From positions 89,680-153,679 of the forward strand of contig NZ_LZIS01000181.1 of NCBI RefSeq assembly GCF_001667015.1: a stretch of DNA of 64,000 nucleotides, written 5' to 3'. Positions within the stretch are counted from its first letter, which is position 1, and each line of letters begins with the position of its first letter. Below, one piece after another: positions 15,994-24,812 of this stretch. The notes under the pieces were generated by a model, which was not told the origin of the DNA, ran no database searches, and worked only from the letters and a program-made list of their open reading frames with translations. The stretch is from Mycobacterium sp. E3198. Lineage in GTDB: Bacteria > Actinomycetota > Actinomycetes > Mycobacteriales > Mycobacteriaceae. A program made the position numbers and the translations under genes.

Positions 15994-17127
15994 ATGGAAC
16001 CCGGTGATCACGATGGCACGCCGGACGACGTAACCGGTGCGACCGAGCCCGCGCGCCGCCTCGCGCTGACGCGACGAAGCGCCCTGCTCGGCCTGGGCGC
16101 GGTCGCCGGCTTCGCGGCGGTCGATGTGGGCGGGTTCGCCTACGCCGGCGGGTGGCTGCGGCCGGGCACACCGCCGCCGCTGACCCCGGCACGGTTCGCC
16201 GATCGCTTCGAACAGATCGCCGGCCGCCACGACGGCTTCCGGCGAAACCATGCCAAGGGGCTGGCGGCCACCGGCTCTTTCGCGAGCAACGGGGCGGGCG
16301 TGGCCATCTGCCGGGCGGCGGTCTTCCGGGCCGGCACCGTTCCGCTCGTCGGCCGGTTTTCGCTGGGCGGCGGCCTGCCGGACCAGGCCGACAAGCCCGA
16401 CACCGTGCGCGGCCTCGGGTTGCTGTTCCAGACGGGCGGCCAGCAGTGGCGCACGGCGATGATCAACCTGCCCGTCTTCACCGACCGCACCCCCGAGGGC
16501 TTCTATGAGCGGTTGCTCGCGTCCAAACCGCTGCCCGGCACCGGCAAGCCCGACCCGCAGAAGTTGGCCGCGTTCCTCGGCCGCCACCCCGAAACCGTCG
16601 CGGCGATGAAGATCATCAAGCAATCGCCGCCCACCGCGGGATTCGCGGACAGCACGTTCTACGGGCTGAACGTGTTCTGGTTCACCAACAGCGCCGGCGC
16701 GACCGTTCCGGTGCGGTGGTCGGTCGTCCCGCAGAACACCGCCGCGGCCGGCGGCCCGCAGCCTCCGCGCGGCAAGGACTACCTCTTCGACGACCTCATC
16801 CGCGCGCTGGCGCGGGGCCCACTGCAGTGGCGGCTGGTGCTCACCATCGGGGAGCTGGGCGATCCCACCAACGACGCCACCAAACCGTGGCCGCGATCGC
16901 GGCGGTCGATCGACGCCGGCACCATCACCATCGCCGCGGTGCAGACCGAACAGGCCGGCAACGCGCGCGACATCAACTTCGACCCGCTGGTGCTGCCGGA
17001 TGGCATCACCGCGTCCGACGATCCGCTGCCCCCGGCGAGGTCGGCCGTGTACGCGCGCTCCTTCACGCGCCGCGCCGAGGAGCCCAAGTCGCCCAGCCAG
17101 GTCAACGTGGCGCAGGTGCTCGCATGA
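15994..17127 (+). CDS. Tat-exported catalase-related peroxidase
   Basis: The ATG at 15994 follows a GAGAAGGA ribosome-binding site and gives 377 residues. An in-frame GTG at 15988 is less well spaced. A twin-arginine signal (TRRSALLGLGAVAGF, Arg27-28) precedes a catalase-like core with the distal histidine in RNHAKGLAATGSF (His86) and a PLVGRFSLGGGLP strand. It is shorter than a true catalase and fits the catalase-related (SrpA-like) peroxidases, heme proteins that act outside the cytoplasm. The cytochrome b561 gene overlaps its stop, and the two probably form an electron-transfer pair. Confidence 0.9.
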   Translation: MEPGDHDGTPDDVTGATEPARRLALTRRSALLGLGAVAGFAAVDVGGFAYAGGWLRPGTPPPLTPARFADRFEQIAGRHDGFRRNHAKGLAATGSFASNGAGVAICRAAVFRAGTVPLVGRFSLGGGLPDQADKPDTVRGLGLLFQTGGQQWRTAMINLPVFTDRTPEGFYERLLASKPLPGTGKPDPQKLAAFLGRHPETVAAMKIIKQSPPTAGFADSTFYGLNVFWFTNSAGATVPVRWSVVPQNTAAAGGPQPPRGKDYLFDDLIRALARGPLQWRLVLTIGELGDPTNDATKPWPRSRRSIDAGTITIAAVQTEQAGNARDINFDPLVLPDGITASDDPLPPARSAVYARSFTRRAEEPKSPSQVNVAQVLA

Positions 17128-17717
17128 CCGCCCAGGCGAACGAAACCACCACCGCGCCAGCTCGTTTCGCCCTGCCATCGCGGATTCTGCACTGGCTGAT
17201 GGCGCCGATGGTCATCGCGCAGCTGCTCATCGGCGTGATCATGATCGCCTCGTTGAGCTACTACCCGCTGCTGTTGGCCATCCACCGGCCGTTGGGGTTG
17301 TTGATCCTCGCGTTCGCCGTCGTCCGGCTGGTGAACCGGCTCACCCACCGGCTGCCCCCCTTCCTGGCCACCATGAGCCGCGCCGAACGCCGCATCGCGT
17401 CCTGGTCGGAATACCTGCTGTACGCGCTGTTGCTGCTGCAGCCCCTGATCGGGTGGGCGATGCTCTCGGCGGCGCGATTCCCGATCACGCTGGCGGGGCC
17501 GCTGCAGCTGCCGGGCATCGCACCGCACAACCTCGACCTGTACGCGGTGCTCCGCCAGGCCCACAACGCGGGCGCGTTCCTGCTGTTCCTGACGTTCACC
17601 GCGCACGTTTGCGCGGTGCTGTTCCACACGCTTGGGCTGCGGGACGGGCTGCTGGACCGCATGGCGATCTGGCCCACCAAGCGGGCCGCACGGCGGGAGG
17701 ACGAGACCGCGGCGTGA
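17124..17717 (+). CDS. Cytochrome b561 membrane protein
   Basis: The 197-residue protein has four hydrophobic helices with heme-ligand histidines in ILHWLMAP, LAIHRPLG, QAHNAGAF and TAHVCAVLFH, the b561 (YodB/CybB-like) layout. The ATG overlaps the stop of the peroxidase gene (ATGA), so the proteins are made together. Such b-type cytochromes pass electrons from the quinone pool across the membrane. Here the likely acceptor is the exported heme peroxidase. The C-terminus is short, charged and cytoplasmic. Confidence 0.92.
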   Translation: MTAQANETTTAPARFALPSRILHWLMAPMVIAQLLIGVIMIASLSYYPLLLAIHRPLGLLILAFAVVRLVNRLTHRLPPFLATMSRAERRIASWSEYLLYALLLLQPLIGWAMLSAARFPITLAGPLQLPGIAPHNLDLYAVLRQAHNAGAFLLFLTFTAHVCAVLFHTLGLRDGLLDRMAIWPTKRAARREDETAA

Positions 17718-17736
17718 GCGGTTGCGTCGTGCGAAC

Positions 17737-18357
17737 ATGACCGACGTGACCTACGACAAGGGCCTCACCGGCCTCGTTGTGATCGATCCGTACAACGACT
17801 TCATCTCCGAGGGCGGGAAGGTGTGGGATCGCCTCAAGGGCGTCGCCGAAGCCAACGGGTGCGTCCCGCACATGCGTCAGGTCCTCGACGCCGCACGCGC
17901 CGCGGGCATTCGCGTTTGCTACGCGCTGCACCACCGGTATCGGCCCGGCGACTACGAGTCCTGGAAGTACATCGCGCCGATTCAGAAAGCCGCGTGGTCG
18001 CGCAGGACGTTCGAATACGGAACCTGGGGCGGGGAGCTGCATCCCGGGTTCGAGCCTCAACCCGGCGACCTGGTCGCCCAGGAGCATTGGTGTTCCAGCG
18101 GCTTCGCCAACACGGACTTGGACCTGCTACTGAAGAAACACGGCATCCATCGGCTCATCATGATGGGGCTCATCGCGCACACCTGTCTGGAGGCGACCGT
18201 TCGGTACGGCGCCGAACTCGGCTACGACGTCACGGTGGTCAAGGACGCGACCGCGAGCTATTCGGACCGGGAGATGCGCGCCGCCCTGGAGGTCAATATC
18301 CCGAACTACGCCAGCGCCATCCTCACCGCGGACGAGGTCGTCGAAGCGCTGAGGTGA
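17737..18357 (+). CDS. Isochorismatase-family cysteine hydrolase
   Basis: The 206-residue protein has the isochorismatase-like triad context. VVIDPYNDF near residues 14-22 supplies the aspartate, the region near GIRVCYALHHRY supplies the strand before the lysine position, and GLIAHTCLEATVRYG near residues 149-163 holds the nucleophilic cysteine. Family members hydrolyse amides, carbamates or vinyl ethers. It follows the cytochrome gene by 19 bp. The substrate is unknown. Confidence 0.88.
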   Translation: MTDVTYDKGLTGLVVIDPYNDFISEGGKVWDRLKGVAEANGCVPHMRQVLDAARAAGIRVCYALHHRYRPGDYESWKYIAPIQKAAWSRRTFEYGTWGGELHPGFEPQPGDLVAQEHWCSSGFANTDLDLLLKKHGIHRLIMMGLIAHTCLEATVRYGAELGYDVTVVKDATASYSDREMRAALEVNIPNYASAILTADEVVEALR

Positions 18358-18400
18358 CGGCGGCAGCGTGACCTGGCTGCCCGCGCGCTGATCGGAAGAA

Positions 18401-18406
18401 TATGAT
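18401..18406 (+). promoter_or_regulatory. Possible -10 element of the aldolase gene
   Basis: TATGAT lies 39 bp upstream of the aldolase ATG and matches the mycobacterial -10 pattern TANNNT. No good -35 hexamer stands 16-18 bp upstream, so the assignment is weak. Confidence 0.35.
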
Positions 18407-18444
18407 CGGCACCCGACAGTGCCACGAGGGAGTGGGGAAGTTCC

Positions 18445-19338
18445 ATGCCGAACCAGCAGCAGGCCGACCGGATGACGTCCGGCAAGGGGTTCATCGCAGC
18501 GCTCGACCAGAGCGGGGGCTCGACGCCCAAGGCGTTGCGCCTGTACGGCATCGAGGAGGACGCGTATTCCTCCGAGAAGGAGATGTTCGACCTCATCCAC
18601 GAGATGCGCTCGCGGATCATCACCTCCCCGGCGTTCAACGGCGACCGGGTGCTGGCGGCGATCCTGTTCGAGCAGACCATGGACCGCGACATCGAGGGCC
18701 GGCCGTCGACCACCTACCTCTGGGAGACCAAAGGGGTGGTGCCGATCCTCAAGATCGACAAGGGTCTCGCCGAGGCATCCGACGACGTGCAGCTGATGAA
18801 GCCGATGCCCGGCCTGGACGAGTTGCTGGAGCGGGCCGTGGGCAAGGGCGTGTTCGGCACCAAGGAGCGGTCGGTGATCGGCGGCGCCAACCAGAGCGGC
18901 ATCGCCGCGGTGGCCGCCCAGCAGTTCGAGGTCGCCCGCCAGGTGCTCTCGCACGGGCTGGTGCCGATCATCGAGCCCGAGGTCACCATCTCGATCTCCG
19001 ACAAGGCTCAGGCCGAGGGCATCCTGCGCGACGAGATCACCAAGCAACTCGAAACGGTGCCCGACGGTCAGCGCGTGATGCTCAAGCTGAGCCTGCCCAC
19101 CGAGGTCAACTTCTACCGTCCCCTGATCGAACACCCGAAGGTGATGCGCGTGGTCGCCCTGTCCGGCGGCTACTCCCGCGAGGAGGCCAACGAGCTGCTC
19201 GCGAAGAACTCGGGGTTGATCGCCAGCTTCAGCCGCGCGCTCACCGAAGGCCTTTCGGTCGACCAGTCCGACGAGCAGTTCAACGCCACGCTGGACAAGT
19301 CGATCCAGTCGATCTACGACGCGTCCGTCGCCGGCTGA
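18445..19338 (+). CDS. Class I fructose-bisphosphate aldolase
   Basis: The 297-residue protein matches prokaryotic class I aldolases. It opens with KGFIAALDQSGGSTPKAL (residues 14-31), a hallmark of the family, and carries LWETKGVVPILKIDKGL, PIIEPEV, and VMLKLSLPTEVNFY with the Schiff-base lysine region. It ends with LSGGYSREEAN phosphate binding. It cleaves fructose 1,6-bisphosphate to triose phosphates in glycolysis/gluconeogenesis without metal. A GAGGGAG/GGGGAAG-rich leader supports the ATG. Mycobacteria usually also have a class II enzyme, which is not in this window. Confidence 0.95.
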   Translation: MPNQQQADRMTSGKGFIAALDQSGGSTPKALRLYGIEEDAYSSEKEMFDLIHEMRSRIITSPAFNGDRVLAAILFEQTMDRDIEGRPSTTYLWETKGVVPILKIDKGLAEASDDVQLMKPMPGLDELLERAVGKGVFGTKERSVIGGANQSGIAAVAAQQFEVARQVLSHGLVPIIEPEVTISISDKAQAEGILRDEITKQLETVPDGQRVMLKLSLPTEVNFYRPLIEHPKVMRVVALSGGYSREEANELLAKNSGLIASFSRALTEGLSVDQSDEQFNATLDKSIQSIYDASVAG

Positions 19339-19354
19339 TCTGAGAACGGTCCGA

Positions 19355-20698
19355 TCACCGGAAGTGCGCTTTGGTGATCTCGCCGTGGATCCCCACGGTG
19401 CGGTCGACCACTTGGGAGACCGAGAAGTCGGCGGCGGCCGCCAGATACGCGTATGCGGTCGCGCGATCCATGCCTTTGTCGAACTCGAGAAAGTCCAGCG
19501 CGTTGACGACCGCCCGGCGCATGGCCACGTTGAGGTCACTGATCTGCCCGTCGACGCTGCCGTCGGGGTCGGACAGCCCGATCGGCACCCACAAGTCGGC
19601 GGTCTCCGCGAAGGGGTAGCGGTACGCCACCGACGGGGCATCGCCGGATTTCGGCTTGCACACCGTGAGGCGGAATGTTCCGCGCAGGGATCCCTCCATC
19701 GCGGTGAGCGCGACTTCGCCGTTGCCCATCGCCAAGTGGGGGTCGCCCGCGTAGAACAGCGCGCCTTCGGCGAAGACCGGGAGGTAAAAGGTCGAACCCG
19801 GGCCGAGGAGCCTGATGTCGATGTTGCCCCCGCCCAGGGTGGGCGGAATCGAGTTCGCGCTTGCGGCGGTCAGTTCGGAGTCCTGAGAGAAGGCGACCCC
19901 CATGATGCCCATGAAGGGGTTGAGCGGGAACCGCACCGATGACTTGCCGTAGCGCATCACGCCGAGGCCGTTCTCAACCGCGGTGAACGTCGAGACATTG
20001 CCGTATTTCGTCGGGTCGGGAGTGGGTCGACCGTCTTGGCTTACCGGCGGCATGACCTCCGACAGGGTGATTCCCGCCGGTGCGCTCCCGTCCGCGCGCA
20101 TCGCCAAGGCCCCCTTGCCATGCCGGTTGGAGACCACGCCATAGGGCACCCGCGGTGTCGCTTCCAGCGTTTCGATCTTGAGCACATCGCCGGCTTGGGC
20201 GCCTTCGACGAACACCGGCCCGGTGACCACATGGGGCCCATCTTTGTCGAAATTGCGTGGTGTGCGGCGGTATTCGGATGCGACGGCGATGGCATCGTCG
20301 AGAACGTTACCGCGCGGGACACCCTTCGATCCGAAGTACGCGACGGGATCGCGCCCCTGATCCTCGAGGATGCCCTCGTGCGAAACGCAGTCGATGGTGA
20401 TCGTCTCGCCGGACCTCATCCGCAGCACCGGAGTGGAGTGGACGTTGGGGACGTAGCCCCAGAGCACCTGGTCGGGTGTCGATGACAGGTAGTGGTTGCC
20501 GGCGATCGTGCCCTGGCCGGGCTGTAGCACCTTGACGGCGCTCGAAAGCGCAGCAGCGGAATGGCTTTTGGCGCAGCTGGCGGCGACGCCGGCTACGCCG
20601 ACGCCGGCGCTGACTGCCGCGACGGCTCGCACGAAGTCACGCCGGCCGACGCCTTCGACGACGGTGCTGCGCGCCATCCGTGCAAATGCTTCGTCCAT
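19355..20698 (-). CDS. Tat-exported acetamidase/formamidase-family protein
   Basis: The 447-residue protein begins with a twin-arginine signal (GRRDFVRAVAAVSAGVGVAG) ending in VAASC, which could be a Tat lipobox. The mature part has the FmdA/AmdA pattern: HYLSSTPDQVLWGY, SGETITIDCVSHEG, TGPVFVEGAQAGDVLKIETLE, and GNGEVALTAMEGS. Cytoplasmic relatives hydrolyse formamide or acetamide. Export is unusual for the family and suggests a periplasmic or surface amide substrate. It converges with the aldolase gene (16 bp gap). The ~235 bp upstream gap shows no obvious promoter. Confidence 0.88.
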   Translation of the reverse strand: MDEAFARMARSTVVEGVGRRDFVRAVAAVSAGVGVAGVAASCAKSHSAAALSSAVKVLQPGQGTIAGNHYLSSTPDQVLWGYVPNVHSTPVLRMRSGETITIDCVSHEGILEDQGRDPVAYFGSKGVPRGNVLDDAIAVASEYRRTPRNFDKDGPHVVTGPVFVEGAQAGDVLKIETLEATPRVPYGVVSNRHGKGALAMRADGSAPAGITLSEVMPPVSQDGRPTPDPTKYGNVSTFTAVENGLGVMRYGKSSVRFPLNPFMGIMGVAFSQDSELTAASANSIPPTLGGGNIDIRLLGPGSTFYLPVFAEGALFYAGDPHLAMGNGEVALTAMEGSLRGTFRLTVCKPKSGDAPSVAYRYPFAETADLWVPIGLSDPDGSVDGQISDLNVAMRRAVVNALDFLEFDKGMDRATAYAYLAAAADFSVSQVVDRTVGIHGEITKAHFR

Positions 20699-20933
20699 TG
20701 ACGGCCCCCTGGACTATCGATTCGATCACGTGCAACGGATCCTTACATCCGGTAGCGATGCGGATCTAACGCCAATTCGTGATGGGGGCCATCGGCATTA
20801 ATGATGGCTTACGGCAGGGGTTTTGGCGCCAACGGGGCCTTGGAGGAGCCGATCCCGATCATTGTTTCAGACGAGTTAAGCGTCCGCTACGGGCATCGAA
20901 ATTAGTTCCGCCGCTGCGCTTGGGCCGCCGAGG

Positions 20934-22013
20934 CTAATAACGGTGGCTCGCGATGGACGGTCCGCCGTGGCCGGCTTCGCCGTCGTCCGACACCAGAGCG
21001 GGGACCATCTCGCTCGTCACCAATCCCTCGTGGCGGGTGAGTTCGTCGACCACGTCGAAACATTCGGCGATGTTGGCCGGGGTGTCGATGACGGTGGTGA
21101 CCACCGGGACGCGACGGCGTAGCGACAGCAGCGTGTCGCCGTGGGGCCGATGGTCTCCGTGGTAACCCCAGATACCGCGGATCACCGTGGCGCCGTCGGG
21201 TTTTTCCCGCTGACGAAGCCGTTGGACGAGCGCGCGGTGGATCGGCACACCGGCATGAAGCGCCGATTCGGACGTGTAGATCATCAACTTCTGCCACAGG
21301 GGCAGGCCATGTTCGTCGATCCCGGGCAAGGCATGCGGCCGTTCCAGTAGTTCGCCGTCGCGCTTGCACACCCGGACCCGTTCGAGCGTGAACATGGGCT
21401 GCCGCAGCAGCTCGCCCAGCTCCGGAAGCACCGCGCCGATGCGGTCCCCGGACCCGACGGCCACGACCATCATGGGGACGTTGGCATTGCGCCCGAAGAA
21501 GCGCGCGCGTTGCCGGTGTCCGTTTGTGACGCCGTCCACGCCCAGGAACACCGATGCGCCGGCAATGCGGCGACGGTGCAGCAGATCGCAGATGGCGATG
21601 TAGGCCGGCGCGCCGTTGACGCGCTCCTTGCGGCCGACGTAAATCGTCAACTTGACCGCTTCGCGCAGGTCCTCGGGCAGCACCAGCCCTCCGATGGCCT
21701 CGCGCAGCAGACGCGCACGCTCCAAGGTGAGCAGGCCACGCTGCTTGACCGCGAGCACCTGATCGAGCAGCGCCTCGATCTTCGTTTTGGTGTCGACCGC
21801 GATGATCGCGACGGGCGGATCCTCGGACAGCGTCAGGGACTCATCGGTTCGGAGGTAGCGCCCCGTACCGAACCCGCCGATGCCGCGCAGCACGATGCCG
21901 GCGGCGATTCGGTGCCGTCCGTACAGCCCGAGCAGCACATCGGAGACGAAGCCCTCGTCGGTTCGTCGCCGCTCGGCGAGATACGTGGTGAGCTTCAGAC
22001 AATCTTCGTCCAC
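20934..22013 (-). CDS. Protein with three tandem DUF190 (PII-like) domains
   Basis: The 359-residue protein consists of three repeats, each starting with a KLxxY-type strand: LKLTTYLAE (residue ~6), VKLTIYVGRKER (~118) and QKLMIYTSESAL (~240). Each continues through an A(G/S)xxxxRGIxGxxGxxR-type segment and a VxxxxVDTxxxI strand. DUF190 has a GlnB/PII-like ferredoxin fold and is usually a single ~110-residue domain, often near fluoride exporters. A three-domain chain could form a pseudo-trimer within one polypeptide. It is divergent from the pyruvate-kinase-like gene. The ligand is unknown. Confidence 0.8.
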   Translation of the reverse strand: MDEDCLKLTTYLAERRRTDEGFVSDVLLGLYGRHRIAAGIVLRGIGGFGTGRYLRTDESLTLSEDPPVAIIAVDTKTKIEALLDQVLAVKQRGLLTLERARLLREAIGGLVLPEDLREAVKLTIYVGRKERVNGAPAYIAICDLLHRRRIAGASVFLGVDGVTNGHRQRARFFGRNANVPMMVVAVGSGDRIGAVLPELGELLRQPMFTLERVRVCKRDGELLERPHALPGIDEHGLPLWQKLMIYTSESALHAGVPIHRALVQRLRQREKPDGATVIRGIWGYHGDHRPHGDTLLSLRRRVPVVTTVIDTPANIAECFDVVDELTRHEGLVTSEMVPALVSDDGEAGHGGPSIASHRY

Positions 22014-22251
22014 GACCGCTCCTCAGGCGTACAACCCGCCAAAGCTTAACGGGGCCCCGGGCGCGGCCGGCGACGTGTGTCGGTGAATTCCCGCTCTGCG
22101 ACGCGCACGCTGTCGCAGAGTGGGGACCAATTCCCCTGTCGGGGTCGCGCCGGGCATGGGTAATCTCATGTCTGCCTTGACAATTCGCGTCGAACCCGTT
22201 ACGCCGACGTTAACACCGGGTGGACGCGAGGCCACCAAACGAGGAGTTTCT
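22014..22251. promoter_or_regulatory. Divergent intergenic region with candidate promoter for the pyruvate-kinase-like gene
   Basis: TTGACA at 22177-22182 is a perfect -35 hexamer. TACGCC at 22200-22205, 17 bp downstream, is a poor -10. GAGGAG at 22241-22246 is a strong ribosome-binding site in front of the GTG at 22252. No inverted repeat or RNA gene was recognised. Confidence 0.45.
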
Positions 22252-24174
22252 GTGCCCACCGAGCACCTGGCCGGCCGGCCGAGCGGGGCGCCTCCGGCCG
22301 AGGCGAGCACTCGACGACTGATCGGTTTGCTCGAAACCGTTGACGGGCTGTTGACCCGATTGGTGGAGGCGGAGCTCGCCTGGTCGGAATGGATATCCGC
22401 CGTGGCGCCCGAGAACCGGCCGAGTGCGCGCAACCTGGTGCATTATTGGGCGATTCGCCAGTTTGACCTGCGGGAACTTCAGACGAGCCTGGCCATGTTC
22501 GGGCTTTCGTCGTTGGGCCGCAGTGAATCGCATGTCCAGGCCACGCTTTCGGCGGTCCGCGCGGCCATCGCGGCCATCGCCGACGGAAGGTGGCAGCCGC
22601 CCGCACCGGCGGCGGTGCCGATCGAGCAGGGGGCTCAGATCTTGCGGCGCCACACCGTGGAGCTGCTGGGCTCCGAACCGCCGCATCGAGGCACCCGCAT
22701 CATGGTCACGCTGCCGTCGGAGGCCGCGACCGATGCCGGCCTGGTCCGCGGGTTGGTGCGGCGCGGCATGGACATCGCGCGCATCAACTGCGCGCATGAC
22801 GACCCACAGGCATGGCGTGCGATGGCGCACCATGTCCGCGAGGCGGCCGTCGACGCGGGCAAAACATGTTTGGTGGCAATGGATCTGGCCGGGCCGAAGC
22901 TACGGACCGGGCCGCTGGAACCGGGGCCGCGCGTCGTCAAACTGCGTCCGCGGCGAAACACGCTCGGTCAGGTCGTCAGCCCCGCGCGGGCATGGTTGAC
23001 GTCGACCGAGGACCCGATGCGTCCGCCGGAAGCCGGCATGGCGGTGATCACGGTGCCGCGGCGGTGGCTGGCCGACCGCGCCGCCGGGGACGTGCTGATC
23101 TTGCGGGACGCCCGCGGATCCAGGCGCCGGCTGGCGCTCGAGGTGGTCGACGCGTGCGCCTGGGGCGGATTCCTGATGACCGCCCGCCAGACCACCTACC
23201 TGGAAACCGGAACCGTGCTGCGCGCCGACGGCGGCGGGGAACCGACCGAAGTCGGCCCGCTCCCCCAGACGGAACAAAGCTTGGTCTTGCGCGCCGGCGA
23301 CCTCGTGCAGCTGACCCGCGACTGTTCGCCGGCCCCGGTCGGTGGGCGGCAATCCATTCCGCGGATCGGCTGCACCCTGGCCGAGGCGTTCGATCACGCC
23401 CAGCCCGGGGACGGGGTCCACTTCGACGACGGCAAGCTCGGTGGGCGCGTGCTGTCCGTCGACCGCGATGTCCTCACCGTGCGCATCGATCGCCCGGCGC
23501 AGGGGGAGGCTCGCCTGAAGGCGGGCAAGGGCGTCAACCTGCCCGACACCGACTTGCCGATCTCGGCGATCACCGACCGCGACGTCGCGGACCTTCCCGC
23601 GGTGGTCGAACTGGCGGACCTGGTCGACATGTCGTTCGTTCGCGCCCCGGCCGACGTCGAGCGGCTGCTGGGCGAGCTCGATCGGCTTGGCGGAGACCAC
23701 TTGGGCGTGGTGCTCAAGATCGAAAACCGTTGCGCCTTCGAACACTTGCCGCAGCTGCTGCTGACCGCGATGCGCCGGCCACGGGCCGGGGTGATGATCG
23801 CGCGGGGCGATCTGGCCGTCGAGTGCGGCTATGAGCGAATGGCCGAGCTGCAGGAGGAAATCCTGTGGCTGTGCGAGGCCGCCCACCTGCCGGTGATCTG
23901 GGCGACCCAGGTGCTCGAGCAACTCGCCAAGACCGGGCGCCCGTCGCGGGCCGAGATCAGCGACGCGGCGATGAGCGAGCGGGCCGAGTGCGTGATGCTG
24001 AACAAGGGGCCCTATCTCAACGACGCGGTTACCCTGCTCGACGACATCATGCGCCGCATGGCGGAGCACTACTACAAGAAGAACGCGTTGTTGCGCCCGC
24101 TCCGGTCATGGTCGGCCGCGCGGTCCGAGGGCCCCGACGATGATCCGGGTGGTGCGTTCGGCGCGGCGTCGTGA
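22252..24174 (+). CDS. Pyruvate-kinase-like protein with N-terminal extension
   Basis: The GTG at 22252 follows GAGGAG with 5-bp spacing and gives 640 residues. Upstream in-frame starts from 22120 have no such site. The first ~140 residues are an unassigned, mostly helical domain. The pyruvate-kinase barrel follows, with [48 protein letters not shown] metal glutamate and [12 protein letters not shown] metal aspartate. The C-terminal allosteric domain of normal pyruvate kinases is missing. PEP-linked activity is plausible but unproven, because the region around the B domain carries a long insert. Its 3' end overlaps the TetR gene by 69 bp. Confidence 0.85.
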   Translation: MPTEHLAGRPSGAPPAEASTRRLIGLLETVDGLLTRLVEAELAWSEWISAVAPENRPSARNLVHYWAIRQFDLRELQTSLAMFGLSSLGRSESHVQATLSAVRAAIAAIADGRWQPPAPAAVPIEQGAQILRRHTVELLGSEPPHRGTRIMVTLPSEAATDAGLVRGLVRRGMDIARINCAHDDPQAWRAMAHHVREAAVDAGKTCLVAMDLAGPKLRTGPLEPGPRVVKLRPRRNTLGQVVSPARAWLTSTEDPMRPPEAGMAVITVPRRWLADRAAGDVLILRDARGSRRRLALEVVDACAWGGFLMTARQTTYLETGTVLRADGGGEPTEVGPLPQTEQSLVLRAGDLVQLTRDCSPAPVGGRQSIPRIGCTLAEAFDHAQPGDGVHFDDGKLGGRVLSVDRDVLTVRIDRPAQGEARLKAGKGVNLPDTDLPISAITDRDVADLPAVVELADLVDMSFVRAPADVERLLGELDRLGGDHLGVVLKIENRCAFEHLPQLLLTAMRRPRAGVMIARGDLAVECGYERMAELQEEILWLCEAAHLPVIWATQVLEQLAKTGRPSRAEISDAAMSERAECVMLNKGPYLNDAVTLLDDIMRRMAEHYYKKNALLRPLRSWSAARSEGPDDDPGGAFGAAS

Positions 24175-24699
24175 GTATTGGTGGGGCTCAGACAGTATCG
24201 GGTACACCACGCCACCCACGATGGCGTCCGCCGCCGACTCCGCGGCCGCCGGGTCGACCCCGTCGGCGATGAGGCGAGCCCGGACGGTGTCATGCAGCGG
24301 CGCGCTGAACCCGGCGCGCAGCTTGGCGGCGGTGTCCTCGTGCTCCATGCCGGCGACGGTCAAGATCCGCAGCATCGCCATACCGCGAGCCGTGGTCAGG
24401 CTGGCGACGAGCCTGCCCACCCACCGCACCAGGTCGGCGGACACGTCATCGGTGTGATCGACCGACGCCAGGATCTTGTCGGCGTCCTCGAGCATGACGT
24501 CGGCGACGAGGGCGGGACGGCTGGGCCACCAGCGATAGATGGTCTGCTTTCCCACGCCCGCCCGGGCGGCGACCGCCTCGATGGTCAACCCGTCGAACCC
24601 GCGCTCCAGCAGCAGCTCACGCGTGGCGGTGACAATCGCCGTGCGCGATCTTTCGCTCCGGCGCCGCGGCGGGCTCGCCCGGGTGAGATCGCTTGGCAT
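24106..24699 (-). CDS. TetR-family transcriptional regulator of the FadE-Ltp-DUF35 operon
   Basis: The ATG at 24699 has a GAGGA ribosome-binding site 7 bp upstream and gives 197 residues. An in-frame ATG at 24720 has none. The DNA-binding domain ([32 protein letters not shown]) is typical of TetR members with a TetR_C_11-like ligand domain. It is divergent from the acyl-CoA dehydrogenase, and a 24-bp operator lies between them. A near copy of that operator is at 43714, so it probably controls the acyl-CoA synthetase gene too. The 3' end overlaps the convergent pyruvate-kinase-like gene. Confidence 0.9.
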   Translation of the reverse strand: MPSDLTRASPPRRRSERSRTAIVTATRELLLERGFDGLTIEAVAARAGVGKQTIYRWWPSRPALVADVMLEDADKILASVDHTDDVSADLVRWVGRLVASLTTARGMAMLRILTVAGMEHEDTAAKLRAGFSAPLHDTVRARLIADGVDPAAAESAADAIVGGVVYPILSEPHQYSRRRAERTTRIIVGALGPRGRP

Positions 24700-24761
24700 G
24701 TGGAGATCCTCACTGCGCATTGGCCGGCTTTACATATCCCGACTACCCCCGGTAGTCTGCC

Positions 24762-24785
24762 ACAAGACGAGACGGTTCGTCTTGT
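24762..24785. promoter_or_regulatory. TetR operator, copy 1
   Basis: ACAAGACGA-N6-TCGTCTTGT is a perfect 9-6-9 inverted repeat with the core AGACGGTTCGTCT. It sits between the divergent TetR gene and the acyl-CoA dehydrogenase gene. The 24-bp sequence agrees at 21 positions with 43714-43737 in front of an acyl-CoA synthetase gene, which strongly suggests one regulator for both. Confidence 0.8.
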
Positions 24786-24812
24786 AAGGAAAGGGTAGCG
24801 GTCTTCGATGGC

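Noticed and set aside
15797..16033. Rightward reading frame of 78 residues before the peroxidase
   Set aside because: It overlaps the peroxidase start in another frame, has no ribosome-binding site and shows no family features.
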